The notes under the pieces were generated by a model. The model did no database searches. It saw only the letters and a program-made list of their open reading frames with translations, and was not told the DNA's origin. Both the position numbers and the translations under genes were made by a program. Of a stretch of 6,853 bases of DNA, positions 1 through 5,822 are shown piece after piece. Source of the stretch: CAUZRD01 sp963582255 (GTDB lineage: Bacteria; Pseudomonadota; Alphaproteobacteria; Rhizobiales; TMED25); contig CAUZRD010000115.1 in assembly GCA_963582255.1 (NCBI GenBank), forward strand, positions 1-6,853. The letters run 5' to 3'. Each line of letters starts with the position of its first letter. Position 1 is the first letter of the stretch.

Positions 1-505
1 GAGTGATCTGTGCGGTTCATTCAGGCCAGGACATTTTTCCGGAGTTTTGACGGTTGTTGCAATTCTGTTCAATCTTGTTCAACCTGACATCGCCGCATTC
101 GGTCAGAAAGACTACCAACAGTTAGTTATGATCAGCGCTATGGCTAAATCGCTGTCGATGCCAGTAAAAATTGTATCAACGCCAACTGTGCGCGCTGGAG
201 ATGGGCTGGCGCTCTCATCTCGCAATCAGTATCTGTCTGATGAAGAACGCGCTATCGCACCAGAGTTATACCGTGCGTTGGAGAGAGCAGTTGATGGGCT
301 GAAGAGCAGAGCGGATATTCAAGAAATTGAGGCGGGAGGTGTGCTTGCGCTGCGTAATGCTGGATTTACTGTCGATTATTTTTCAGTACGCAATGCTAAA
401 ACCCTTGCTAGAGTGAACCATTCATCCGGTGATATAGCAGTTCTCGCCGCAGCGCGGCTGGGTAAAACTCGTCTTGTTGATAACCTTCGCACAGGCAAAA
501 TATAA
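1..505 (+). CDS. panC: Pantoate--beta-alanine ligase (pantothenate synthetase), C-terminal part, 5' end outside window
   Basis: PanC joins pantoate and beta-alanine with ATP to make pantothenate, the CoA precursor, in the cytoplasm. The reading frame is open from position 2 with no start in view: codons from position 2 read SDLCGSFRPGHFSGV, the conserved PanC LCG-x-x-RPGHF-x-GV segment, so the TTG at 47 is internal and not the start. After it come NLVQPDIAAFGQKDYQQL (ATP/pantoate site), then PTVRAGDGLALSSRNQYL, which holds the KMSKS-like SSRN motif, and a C-terminal domain ending DYFSVRNAKTL...LVDNL. About 167 residues are present of a family length near 280, so roughly 115 residues lie upstream of the window. 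Nothing looks broken: the truncation is only the window edge. It is a housekeeping gene, and the catabolic genes begin after a 184-base gap, so it is probably functionally unrelated to them. The family assignment is very secure. Confidence 0.96.
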   Translation, partial: SDLCGSFRPGHFSGVLTVVAILFNLVQPDIAAFGQKDYQQLVMISAMAKSLSMPVKIVSTPTVRAGDGLALSSRNQYLSDEERAIAPELYRALERAVDGLKSRADIQEIEAGGVLALRNAGFTVDYFSVRNAKTLARVNHSSGDIAVLAAARLGKTRLVDNLRTGKI

Positions 506-597
506 GACCTATAATTACGATATAGACCTCATGCCGACGTTGGTTTTATGAGTCATTCAGCATTGTGCCCTGCGAGATTTATGTTTTACTCGAGCAG

Positions 598-643
598 ATG
601 CCAAGCACTGACATTTGTTTTTGTAATCAGTCGGTAACGGCAT
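598..643 (+). other. Interrupted inverted repeat between panC and the dehydrogenase gene
   Basis: ATGCC at 598-602 can pair with GGCAT at 639-643, and inside it ACTGA at 607-611 can pair with TCAGT at 627-631, giving a two-part hairpin with an internal loop. The apical loop is T-rich, but no T run follows the structure, so it is a poor intrinsic terminator. It could be an operator for the downstream gene or chance. Confidence 0.25.
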
Positions 644-649
644 TAAACT
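621..649 (+). promoter_or_regulatory. Possible sigma70-type promoter for the D-2-hydroxyacid dehydrogenase gene
   Basis: TTGTAA (621-626) and TAAACT (644-649) each match four of six consensus positions and are 17 bases apart. This would place a transcription start roughly 30-35 bases before the ATG at 690. The hairpin at 598-643 overlaps it. The matches are weak, and this is a reading by eye only. Confidence 0.3.
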
Positions 650-689
650 ATGACTAAGTCACATCGTTCTTTTCCTATAGGTATTAGTT

Positions 690-1697
690 ATGAACCGTAT
701 TACGCCACCAGACCGTTCAGATGGTTTGAAACCGATTGCAAAAGTTGTTGCTCCTTCCCTCACATTTTCTAAACATCCTGGTTTGGTGTCGCGATTACTC
801 GACGTCTATCCTGAAGCGAAGTGCAATACGGACGGCCGTCTTTTGCATCTTGATGAAGATGAGTTGATTGCGTTTATGGCCGGTTATGAGGCAGCGCTAG
901 TCTCTCTTGAATGGATAACAGAGCGTGTTTTGACCGAACTTCCTGAGCTTAGATTGATCGTCAAACTGGGAGTAGGTTTGGACAAGATTGATCCCCATGC
1001 GCTAAAAAAACAGGGTGTCCGGCTGGGTTGGAAACCGGGGGTTAATGCCACATCCGTTGCCGAGCTGACCATCTGTACCGCCATTATGGCCTTGCGCCAG
1101 GTGCTGCCACGAAACCTGATGATGCGTGCAGGAGAACGGCCCATGCAGGCGATGGGCCAGTTACTCACCGGCAGGGTATTTGGCATTCATGGGTGTGGAT
1201 ATGTTGGCCGTGAAGTTGTGCGACTTCTGCAACCTTTTGGCTGTGAGATCATCGCCAATGACATTGAGGATAGATCTAATTTTTACGACAAATACGGTGT
1301 GAAATCTGTCAGTTCTGAGGAGCTTTGGGAGCGTTCTGAGATTTTGTCGCTACATCTTACCGTCACCAAATCAACCTATGGGCTTTATGGGGCAGAGGTA
1401 CTTGATCGGCTGCGTCCGGATTGTGTTTTGATCAATACGGCGCGCGGACAGATTTTGGATGAGGACTCGGTCAAACAGCGTCTGAAGGATGGAAGACTTG
1501 GCGTTGCAGCGATTGATGCCTTTCAGCGCGAGCCCAATGAAGATGATGAATTTCTTAATCTACCTAATCTGATTGCAACTCCTCATATTGGAGCGAGCTC
1601 GGAAGAAGCGCGCTGGAATATGGGTATCGCGGCGATTGAAGGCTTGACTAAAAACTTCTTGGTTGAACCTGGTGTGCACCCTTTCGATGACAGATGA
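690..1697 (+). CDS. D-isomer-specific 2-hydroxyacid dehydrogenase, NAD-binding (phosphoglycerate dehydrogenase-like)
   Basis: This 335-residue protein should be a cytoplasmic oxidoreductase interconverting a 2-hydroxyacid and a 2-oxoacid with NAD(H). The N-terminal substrate domain contains VKLGVGLDKID (residues 91-101). The inserted Rossmann domain begins near KPGVNATSVAELT (116-127) and has the dinucleotide loop GCGYVG at 168-173, with Asp191 at the end of the next strand, which favours NAD over NADP. The catalytic triad of the family is visible: Arg252 in NTARG, Glu281 in QREP and His299 in TPHIG. Length is typical for single-substrate members, and it lacks the ACT regulatory tail of long PGDHs. 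The ATG at 690 is preceded only by a weak AGG-type site, with no clearly better start nearby. The substrate is unknown. Proximity to a flavin reductase and a CoA-ester operon suggests a catabolic 2-oxo/2-hydroxyacid rather than serine synthesis (inference). Confidence 0.9.
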   Translation: MNRITPPDRSDGLKPIAKVVAPSLTFSKHPGLVSRLLDVYPEAKCNTDGRLLHLDEDELIAFMAGYEAALVSLEWITERVLTELPELRLIVKLGVGLDKIDPHALKKQGVRLGWKPGVNATSVAELTICTAIMALRQVLPRNLMMRAGERPMQAMGQLLTGRVFGIHGCGYVGREVVRLLQPFGCEIIANDIEDRSNFYDKYGVKSVSSEELWERSEILSLHLTVTKSTYGLYGAEVLDRLRPDCVLINTARGQILDEDSVKQRLKDGRLGVAAIDAFQREPNEDDEFLNLPNLIATPHIGASSEEARWNMGIAAIEGLTKNFLVEPGVHPFDDR

Positions 1698-1734
1698 GAG
1701 AGGTCTGCAATTTTCAGGTGTATTGGATGATGTG

Positions 1735-1750
1735 CACTCGCATGCGGGTG
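1735..1750. promoter_or_regulatory. 16-bp near-palindrome upstream of the flavin reductase gene, possible operator
   Basis: CACTCGCATGCGGGTG reads the same on both strands except for one T/G pair, and contains the perfect core CGCATGCG. It lies about 65 bases before the reductase start codon, in the 119-base gap after the dehydrogenase gene. Size and symmetry fit a dimeric helix-turn-helix regulator. No regulator for it is identified. Confidence 0.35.
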
Positions 1751-1804
1751 GCTGTATGTTCGACGTAATTTTGTTGGCCATCTTGGGCATAGGGTTGTTT
1801 TGCT

Positions 1805-1810
1805 CTGGAG
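1805..1810 (+). promoter_or_regulatory. Ribosome binding site of the flavin reductase gene
   Basis: CTGGAG lies six bases before the ATG at 1817 and supports that start, which also gives a natural N-terminus a few residues before the flavin reductase fold. Confidence 0.6.
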
Positions 1811-1816
1811 TATTCT

Positions 1817-2782
1817 ATGCACCAATTACCTGTTGAAACTGGTGAACCAGCGGGTGATCTACGCGCGTTCCGCCGATGTCTTGGGCAGTTCGCAACGGGC
1901 GTGAGTGTGGTGAGCGCCGATGTTGAAGGCGTATTGGTCGGCATGACCGCAAATTCTTTCGCTTCGGTATCTCTTGAGCCGCCATTGGTCTTGTGGTCTG
2001 TAGATTGTTCCTCGGCAAGTGCGGAGCGCTTTGTTCACGCCCGACATTTTGCGATTAATGTTCTGGCTCGTGATCAGATTGAGCTATCTCGAAAGTTTGG
2101 GCGCCCTGCCGACGATAAATTTCATGGTGTTTCTTGGGCACCTGGTCTTGGGGGCGCACCAATTATTGCTGATATCGCAGCATCATTTGAATGCACGCAA
2201 CAGCAAACAATTGATGGGGGTGATCATGTCATTATCATTGGAAAAGTTCAGAAATTTTCCAGGTTTGACCGTGAGGGATTGTTGTTTGCGCAAGGGCGGT
2301 ATGCGTTGGCGCGAGAGCATACGGGCTCTAAAAACGCGCTTGAATCGGATGATTCTCTGAGTGAACTTGTGCGAATGAACACTGCATTGATGCCGCTAGT
2401 TACTAGGGTTCAGCGCCGGTTACGACGAACATTTGACCATGCTCGCGAAGGGCATGGTGTCTCGCGCGATGAAAGCGCAGTTCTTGGCGGACTTGCGGCT
2501 TATTCTGGCGTAACGGTTGACCATTTGACTGAACTTTTATTTTTAGGCGCGAACACGGTTAGCTCTACCGTGAGCGAACTTGCCGCATCAAAAAATTTGA
2601 AAGTGGCTGCTGATGGCAAAATTACATTGACGCAAACAGGACGAGCTTTACGTGAAGCTCTGCTTGATTGTTATGTTGATCTTGAGACCAAGGAGCTAAC
2701 TGGTATCCCAAGGGATCATATCCGAATTACCGAAGCCGTTCTTGCTACCCTTCTTAAAGAGCCAGCCGACCGCGACATTTAA
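1817..2782 (+). CDS. Flavin reductase (DIM6/NTAB-type) fused to a C-terminal MarR-like winged-helix domain
   Basis: Of 321 residues, about 14-170 form the split-barrel flavin reductase domain: FRRCLGQFATGVSVV (18-32), the flavin-binding stretch GMTANSFASVSLEPPLVLW (42-60), a conserved FAINVLA strand (78-84) and GDHVIIIGKV (135-144). Such enzymes use NAD(P)H to reduce free FMN/FAD for a separate oxygenase. Residues about 180-315 are a second domain resembling MarR proteins: a helical start, a DESAVLGGLAAYSGVTVDHLTELL segment (218-241), a recognition-helix-like NTVSSTVSELAASKNL (246-261) and a wing with KITLTQTGRAL (268-278). This two-domain layout and length match the C1 reductase of Acinetobacter baumannii 4-hydroxyphenylacetate hydroxylase, whose MarR-like tail is autoinhibitory and relieved by substrate (family knowledge). 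By analogy this protein is probably an effector-gated reductase (inference). Its oxygenase partner is not in the window. DNA binding by the tail is possible but not shown. Confidence 0.88.
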   Translation: MHQLPVETGEPAGDLRAFRRCLGQFATGVSVVSADVEGVLVGMTANSFASVSLEPPLVLWSVDCSSASAERFVHARHFAINVLARDQIELSRKFGRPADDKFHGVSWAPGLGGAPIIADIAASFECTQQQTIDGGDHVIIIGKVQKFSRFDREGLLFAQGRYALAREHTGSKNALESDDSLSELVRMNTALMPLVTRVQRRLRRTFDHAREGHGVSRDESAVLGGLAAYSGVTVDHLTELLFLGANTVSSTVSELAASKNLKVAADGKITLTQTGRALREALLDCYVDLETKELTGIPRDHIRITEAVLATLLKEPADRDI

Positions 2783-2825
2783 GTCGAAGCCGGCCGAAGT
2801 GTGTAGGTCGCTCGGGTATTAAGAA

Positions 2826-3380
2826 CTAGTCGCGCCAGGGAGCGCGGGGCTCTTCAGGTTCTGGCATTAGGCCGTGGGCAAGCATTACCGTTGCCAGCAT
2901 GGTATAGTACCCGGCAAGTCCTGTCAGATCCATCAGCTGTTCATCACCGAATTTTTCACGCGCCTCTTCAAAGATCGCATCTGGAATGCCTTTTTTGGCA
3001 AGAACGGCGCTGATATATTCATAGACCAGCCTATCTTCATCAGTTGAAAAGTCTGGTCGCACTCCGCGTCCAATTGAGTTTAGCGTAGATTCGGGAACAC
3101 CCGCCTGAACGGCAAGCGGCATATGGGCGCGCCACTCAAAATCAGCTTTACTGAACGTTGATGAGATGCATATGGCAAGTTCGCGTACCCGGTCAGAAAC
3201 TTTTGATTTATAGCGCAGATAGGCACCCACTTCCTGTGCGGTATCACAAAAAGAGGCACTGTTGACTAATAGATTGAAAATAGCAGCGGAACGGCCTCTG
3301 GGTCCGGAAATGATTTTTTCACGTACAGCTTTTTGTTCATCGTTCATGTCTTCGGGTTTGAGAACGGGTAGTCGCGACAT
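2826..3380 (-). CDS. Carboxymuconolactone decarboxylase (CMD/AhpD-fold) family protein
   Basis: This 184-residue protein of the CMD/AhpD fold is the last gene of the minus-strand operon. The start chosen is ATG at 3380 (MSRLPVLKPEDMN), the usual N-terminus of this group, and it has GGAGAG six bases upstream. The frame stays open up to a TTG at 3500, but that extension has no family character. The core helices read DRVRELAICISSTFSKADFEWRAHMPLAVQAGV (63-95), with the Glu82-x3-His86 pair seen in this subgroup. The CxxC redox pair of AhpD-type peroxidases is absent, so thiol peroxidase activity is unlikely. True PcaC (4-carboxymuconolactone decarboxylase) is shorter, around 130 residues, so this is a distant relative, not PcaC itself. 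A lyase, hydratase or isomerase step on a catabolic intermediate is possible. The substrate is unknown. Confidence 0.85.
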   Translation of the reverse strand: MSRLPVLKPEDMNDEQKAVREKIISGPRGRSAAIFNLLVNSASFCDTAQEVGAYLRYKSKVSDRVRELAICISSTFSKADFEWRAHMPLAVQAGVPESTLNSIGRGVRPDFSTDEDRLVYEYISAVLAKKGIPDAIFEEAREKFGDEQLMDLTGLAGYYTMLATVMLAHGLMPEPEEPRAPWRD

Positions 3381-3385
3381 AGTGT

Positions 3386-3391
3386 CTCTCC
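3386..3391 (-). promoter_or_regulatory. Ribosome binding site deciding the CMD-family start
   Basis: On the minus strand GGAGAG ends five bases before the ATG at 3380. It favours this start over the in-frame TTG at 3500, which overlaps the stop of the preceding gene. Confidence 0.65.
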
Positions 3392-3496
3392 ATTGGTTTA
3401 GCCGCTGGGGCAGGTGATGGGTCGCCTTCGGTGAGTAAGGTGATTTTGAATCGGTAACCGCCAGAATGGCCGCATCCGATTTATTGGGAAATGGAT

Positions 3497-3892
3497 TCAA
3501 GCCGGTTTGAACATGGGGATCAGCGGACCATTTACGGAGGGCTTAAATACGACGCGTACAGCCATTCCGATGCGAATATCATCGCTTTCACACTCAACAA
3601 TGTTAGTCAACATCATTGGGCCTTCATCAAGCTCGACATATGCTAAGGCAAACGGAACAGGAACGCGCTGCATGACACTATAGGTGTAGATTGTACCGCG
3701 CCCGTTAGCCTTAATCCATTCAACATTACTTGAAAGAGTGAATGGAGATACTGCGCGCGGGTAGAAAAATTTCTTTCCTGTATCTTTGCAGAAGCCAATT
3801 AAAAGTTGTTGTTCTCTTGTGGACTCCCAGTATTGGCAAGATTCCTCATTTGGTTCGGGTGCAGTCAGTTCTCGGTCTTCAAGCCAGGTCAT
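3497..3892 (-). CDS. OB-fold (DUF35) protein, likely partner of the thiolase-like enzyme; zinc ribbon degenerate
   Basis: This 131-residue protein has the layout of DUF35 proteins: an N-terminal helix (NEESCQYWESTREQQL, 15-30), a rubredoxin-like zinc ribbon region and then an OB-fold (GRGTIYTYSVMQRVPVPFALAYVELDEGPMMLTNIVE, about 64-100, followed by IGMAVRVVF). DUF35 proteins form complexes with thiolase/lipid-transfer-protein enzymes, as in the Ltp2-ChsH2 aldolase of steroid side-chain breakdown, and can help channel or bind acyl-CoA (family knowledge). The ribbon is degenerate here: the stretch FCKDTGKKFFYPRAVSPF (34-51) keeps the conserved YPR but only one Cys (Cys35) of the usual four, so zinc is probably not bound. 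The ATG lies four bases after the thiolase stop, with GGGAG inside the end of the thiolase gene, so the two are likely translationally coupled. Confidence 0.85.
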   Translation of the reverse strand: MTWLEDRELTAPEPNEESCQYWESTREQQLLIGFCKDTGKKFFYPRAVSPFTLSSNVEWIKANGRGTIYTYSVMQRVPVPFALAYVELDEGPMMLTNIVECESDDIRIGMAVRVVFKPSVNGPLIPMFKPA

Positions 3893-3896
3893 AGGT

Positions 3897-5063
3897 TCAC
3901 TCCCGTTCCATGATCAAGGTTGCGCCGCCATGGCGTGCACCGAGCTGGAAGCCTGTTCCATGAGCGAGAACAAGGTCACAATTTGCGACCTGAACAGCCG
4001 GATGGGCTTCACCGCGCAACTGCCTGACCGCTTCGATAATCTTAGTCATACCACCGCGATTGGATGGATGGTTTGAGCACAAGCCTCCGCCATCGGTATT
4101 GAAAGGAAGCTTCCCAGAACCGGAGATAAGGTTTCCGTCAGCGACAAATGAGCCGCCCTTGCCCTTCTCGCAAAAGCCGAGATCTTCGATCTGAACCAGT
4201 ACAGTGATGGTAAAACTATCGTATATGGAGGCATATTTGATGTCGGCTGGGGCAATGCTGGCTTCGGTGAAAGCCGACTTTCCGGCGATAGCACCGGCAG
4301 ATGTTGTGATGTCAAAGTAACCGGCAGATTGATGCTTAACTGATTCGCCTGCGCCCTTAATGGCGACCAGCGGTCGTTTAACCGTGGTGGCAATTTCTTT
4401 CCTGGTAACGATCACCGCGCCTCCACCATCGCTGATTACGCAGCAGTCAAGTCGGTGCAGCGGGGAGGCGATGATTGGAGATTGAAGCACATCATCGACG
4501 GTCACAACATTCTGTAACATGGCATTTGGATTGTGTTGGGCGTGATGGGAAGCAGCAACCTTGATCCAGGCTAGTTGTTCGGATGTCGTGCCATATTCAT
4601 GCATATGGCGCATGGCGACCATAGCATAGCCATTTGCTGTAGTAAGCGTCATAGGGAGTTCATATTGACCGTCGGGATGGCGAGACCCAGTTAGCCTCGG
4701 TGTCGTACCAGTCGCCACACCCTCACTGCGCGGCCGTCCGGATAGCACAACCAATGCGATGTCACACTTGCCAGCAGCAACCGCTTGGGCAGCGTGGGAG
4801 ACCTGGATCAACGGGGAGCAGCCGCCAGAATCGGTAGAGTCGATGTGGCGCAGGCTTAAATTCATGTAGTCGGCCATCGAAACGATGTTTCCAGGTGCAT
4901 CACCGCTGCAAAAATAACCGTTGATGTCGTCCTTGGTGAGGCCAGCATCGGCAATTGCACCAGCGGCGCATTCGGCGTGAAGCTGCGCGTTTGATTTATC
5001 CGGAGCCTTGCGCGTTGGATGCTCAAATGCACCAATTATGTAGCCTTGGCTATGTGCGCTCAT
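3897..5063 (-). CDS. Thiolase-superfamily protein (SCP-x/lipid-transfer-protein type, acetyl-CoA acetyltransferase-like)
   Basis: This 388-residue enzyme has the full thiolase fold: an N-terminal half with DSTDSGGCSPLIQVSHAAQAVAAG (75-98), a middle SDGGGAVIVT strand-turn (211-220), YDSFTITVLVQIEDLGFCEKG (281-301) and a C-terminal half with NTDGGGLCSNHPSNRGGM (322-339) and AHGTG (367-371). Thiolases cleave 3-oxoacyl-CoA with CoA, while some members of this branch act as retro-aldolases with a DUF35 partner (family knowledge). His332 of SNHP matches the GHP His of classical thiolases. Ungapped alignment puts Gly81, not Cys82, at the usual nucleophile, and the C-terminal catalytic Cys motif is replaced by HGTG. 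It is therefore not a standard PcaF or FadA, and whether it does thiolysis or retro-aldol cleavage is open. It follows the CoA-transferase genes by 76 bases. The ATG at 5063 has only a weak GAGAA site. Confidence 0.87.
   Translation of the reverse strand: MSAHSQGYIIGAFEHPTRKAPDKSNAQLHAECAAGAIADAGLTKDDINGYFCSGDAPGNIVSMADYMNLSLRHIDSTDSGGCSPLIQVSHAAQAVAAGKCDIALVVLSGRPRSEGVATGTTPRLTGSRHPDGQYELPMTLTTANGYAMVAMRHMHEYGTTSEQLAWIKVAASHHAQHNPNAMLQNVVTVDDVLQSPIIASPLHRLDCCVISDGGGAVIVTRKEIATTVKRPLVAIKGAGESVKHQSAGYFDITTSAGAIAGKSAFTEASIAPADIKYASIYDSFTITVLVQIEDLGFCEKGKGGSFVADGNLISGSGKLPFNTDGGGLCSNHPSNRGGMTKIIEAVRQLRGEAHPAVQVANCDLVLAHGTGFQLGARHGGATLIMERE
3900..3904 (-). promoter_or_regulatory. Ribosome binding site of the OB-fold gene inside the thiolase 3' end
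   Basis: GGGAG on the minus strand lies within the last codons of the thiolase-like gene, seven bases before the OB-fold ATG at 3892. This fits coupled expression of two subunits in fixed ratio. Confidence 0.55.
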
Positions 5064-5139
5064 GTTGTTCTCGCATTCTGATCATACTTAAAGCTACCCT
5101 CAGTAGAAATTGTCTCATGCTTCATACCGCCGACGCGTA

Positions 5140-5820
5140 TCATTCTGTAGACTGTGCCGAAGGTCGTGCCATGCGGAGTGGTGCATCGGTAACGTTTTGA
5201 AGTTCATCAAAGGTTAGGCCGGAGGTAAGTTCGTCGACCTCCAACCCGTCGGTCCCAACCGATATAACCGCAAGATCTGTATAAATTCGTTTGACTACGG
5301 ATGTAGCAGTTAGTGGATAGGTACAGCTTTCTACAATTTTTGGTGTCCCGTCTTTTGTCAAATGGTTCATCGCAACCCATAGATTTTTTGCTCCCACGCA
5401 AAGGTCCATGGCACCGCCGACTGCCGGAGCAGTATCATTCTCTGATGTAGCCCAATTAGCGATATCACCATTGTTAGCAACCTGAAATGCACCAAGAATG
5501 CATAAATCTAGATGCCCTCCTCGGATCATGGCAAAGCTATCAGCGTGGTGCACATAAGCGCCACCTGTTCGCAAGGTAACGTAGTTCTTACCCGCATTTA
5601 TCAACCATGGTTGGCTGCCGGAAGGCTCTTGAGCTGCTCCCATGCCAAGAACACCATTTTCGGAATGTAAAACCACCTCGCAGTCATCTGGAATGGAGTT
5701 TGCAACCATGGTTGGCATGCCTATACCCAAGTTGACATACCAACCCTCACAAATATCGACGGCGATACGAGCTGCTATCTCTTTACGTGTTCGCGGTGCA
5801 ACATTGGAAGAAATGCTCAT
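5140..5820 (-). CDS. 3-oxoacid CoA-transferase subunit B (PcaJ/ScoB type)
   Basis: This 226-residue subunit carries the active site of a class I CoA-transferase. The catalytic Glu54 is in LHSENGVLGMG (51-61) and forms the glutamyl-CoA thioester intermediate in this family. Other family blocks are EGWYVNLGIGMPT (25-37), LINAGKNYVTLRTGGAYVHHADSFAMIRGGHLD (73-105), the ILGAFQV strand, GDIANW (118-123), PAVGGAMDL (132-140) and TYPLT...RIYTDLAV (167-185). The blocks resemble PcaJ of the beta-ketoadipate pathway (3-oxoadipate:succinyl-CoA transferase) at least as well as acetoacetate-type ScoB. The exact 3-oxoacid is not decidable from sequence. The ATG at 5820 is two bases after the stop of subunit A and has GGAGG at ideal distance, so A and B are made together. 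Confidence 0.93.
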   Translation of the reverse strand: MSISSNVAPRTRKEIAARIAVDICEGWYVNLGIGMPTMVANSIPDDCEVVLHSENGVLGMGAAQEPSGSQPWLINAGKNYVTLRTGGAYVHHADSFAMIRGGHLDLCILGAFQVANNGDIANWATSENDTAPAVGGAMDLCVGAKNLWVAMNHLTKDGTPKIVESCTYPLTATSVVKRIYTDLAVISVGTDGLEVDELTSGLTFDELQNVTDAPLRMARPSAQSTE

Positions 5821-5822
5821 GG

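Noticed and set aside
47..505. A short stand-alone PanC starting at TTG 47
   Set aside because: The frame is open back to position 2 and encodes the conserved LCG-x-x-RPGHF block, so the gene simply enters from outside the window.
501..530. Direct repeat TATAAGACCT / TATAGACCTC after panC
   Set aside because: It is short, imperfect and only two copies in AT-rich spacer, so chance is a sufficient explanation.
884..1186. Minus-strand open frame within the dehydrogenase gene
   Set aside because: It lies wholly inside a well-supported gene on the other strand and shows no domain.
2019..2360. Plus-strand open frame overlapping the flavin reductase gene
   Set aside because: It is out of frame with the clear reductase domain and has no recognisable protein features.
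2774..2825. Intrinsic terminator between the convergent reductase and CMD genes
   Set aside because: Only 4-6 bp stems (such as CGAC/GTCG around the stop codon and the CGGCCG palindrome) are seen, with no T run on either strand.
2826..3380. Naming the CMD-fold gene pcaC
   Set aside because: Length and core motif differ from true 4-carboxymuconolactone decarboxylase. Only the fold family is supported.
3381..3500. Extended CMD protein starting at TTG 3500
   Set aside because: The extra 40 residues have no family resemblance, while ATG 3380 has a strong ribosome site and the usual N-terminus.
4046..4393. Second minus-strand frame inside the thiolase gene
   Set aside because: It shadows the thiolase coding sequence, with low-complexity composition and no motif.
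3897..5063. Naming the thiolase pcaF or fadA
   Set aside because: The canonical active-site cysteine motifs of those enzymes are not present, and a DUF35 partner gene follows, pointing to the lipid-transfer-protein branch.
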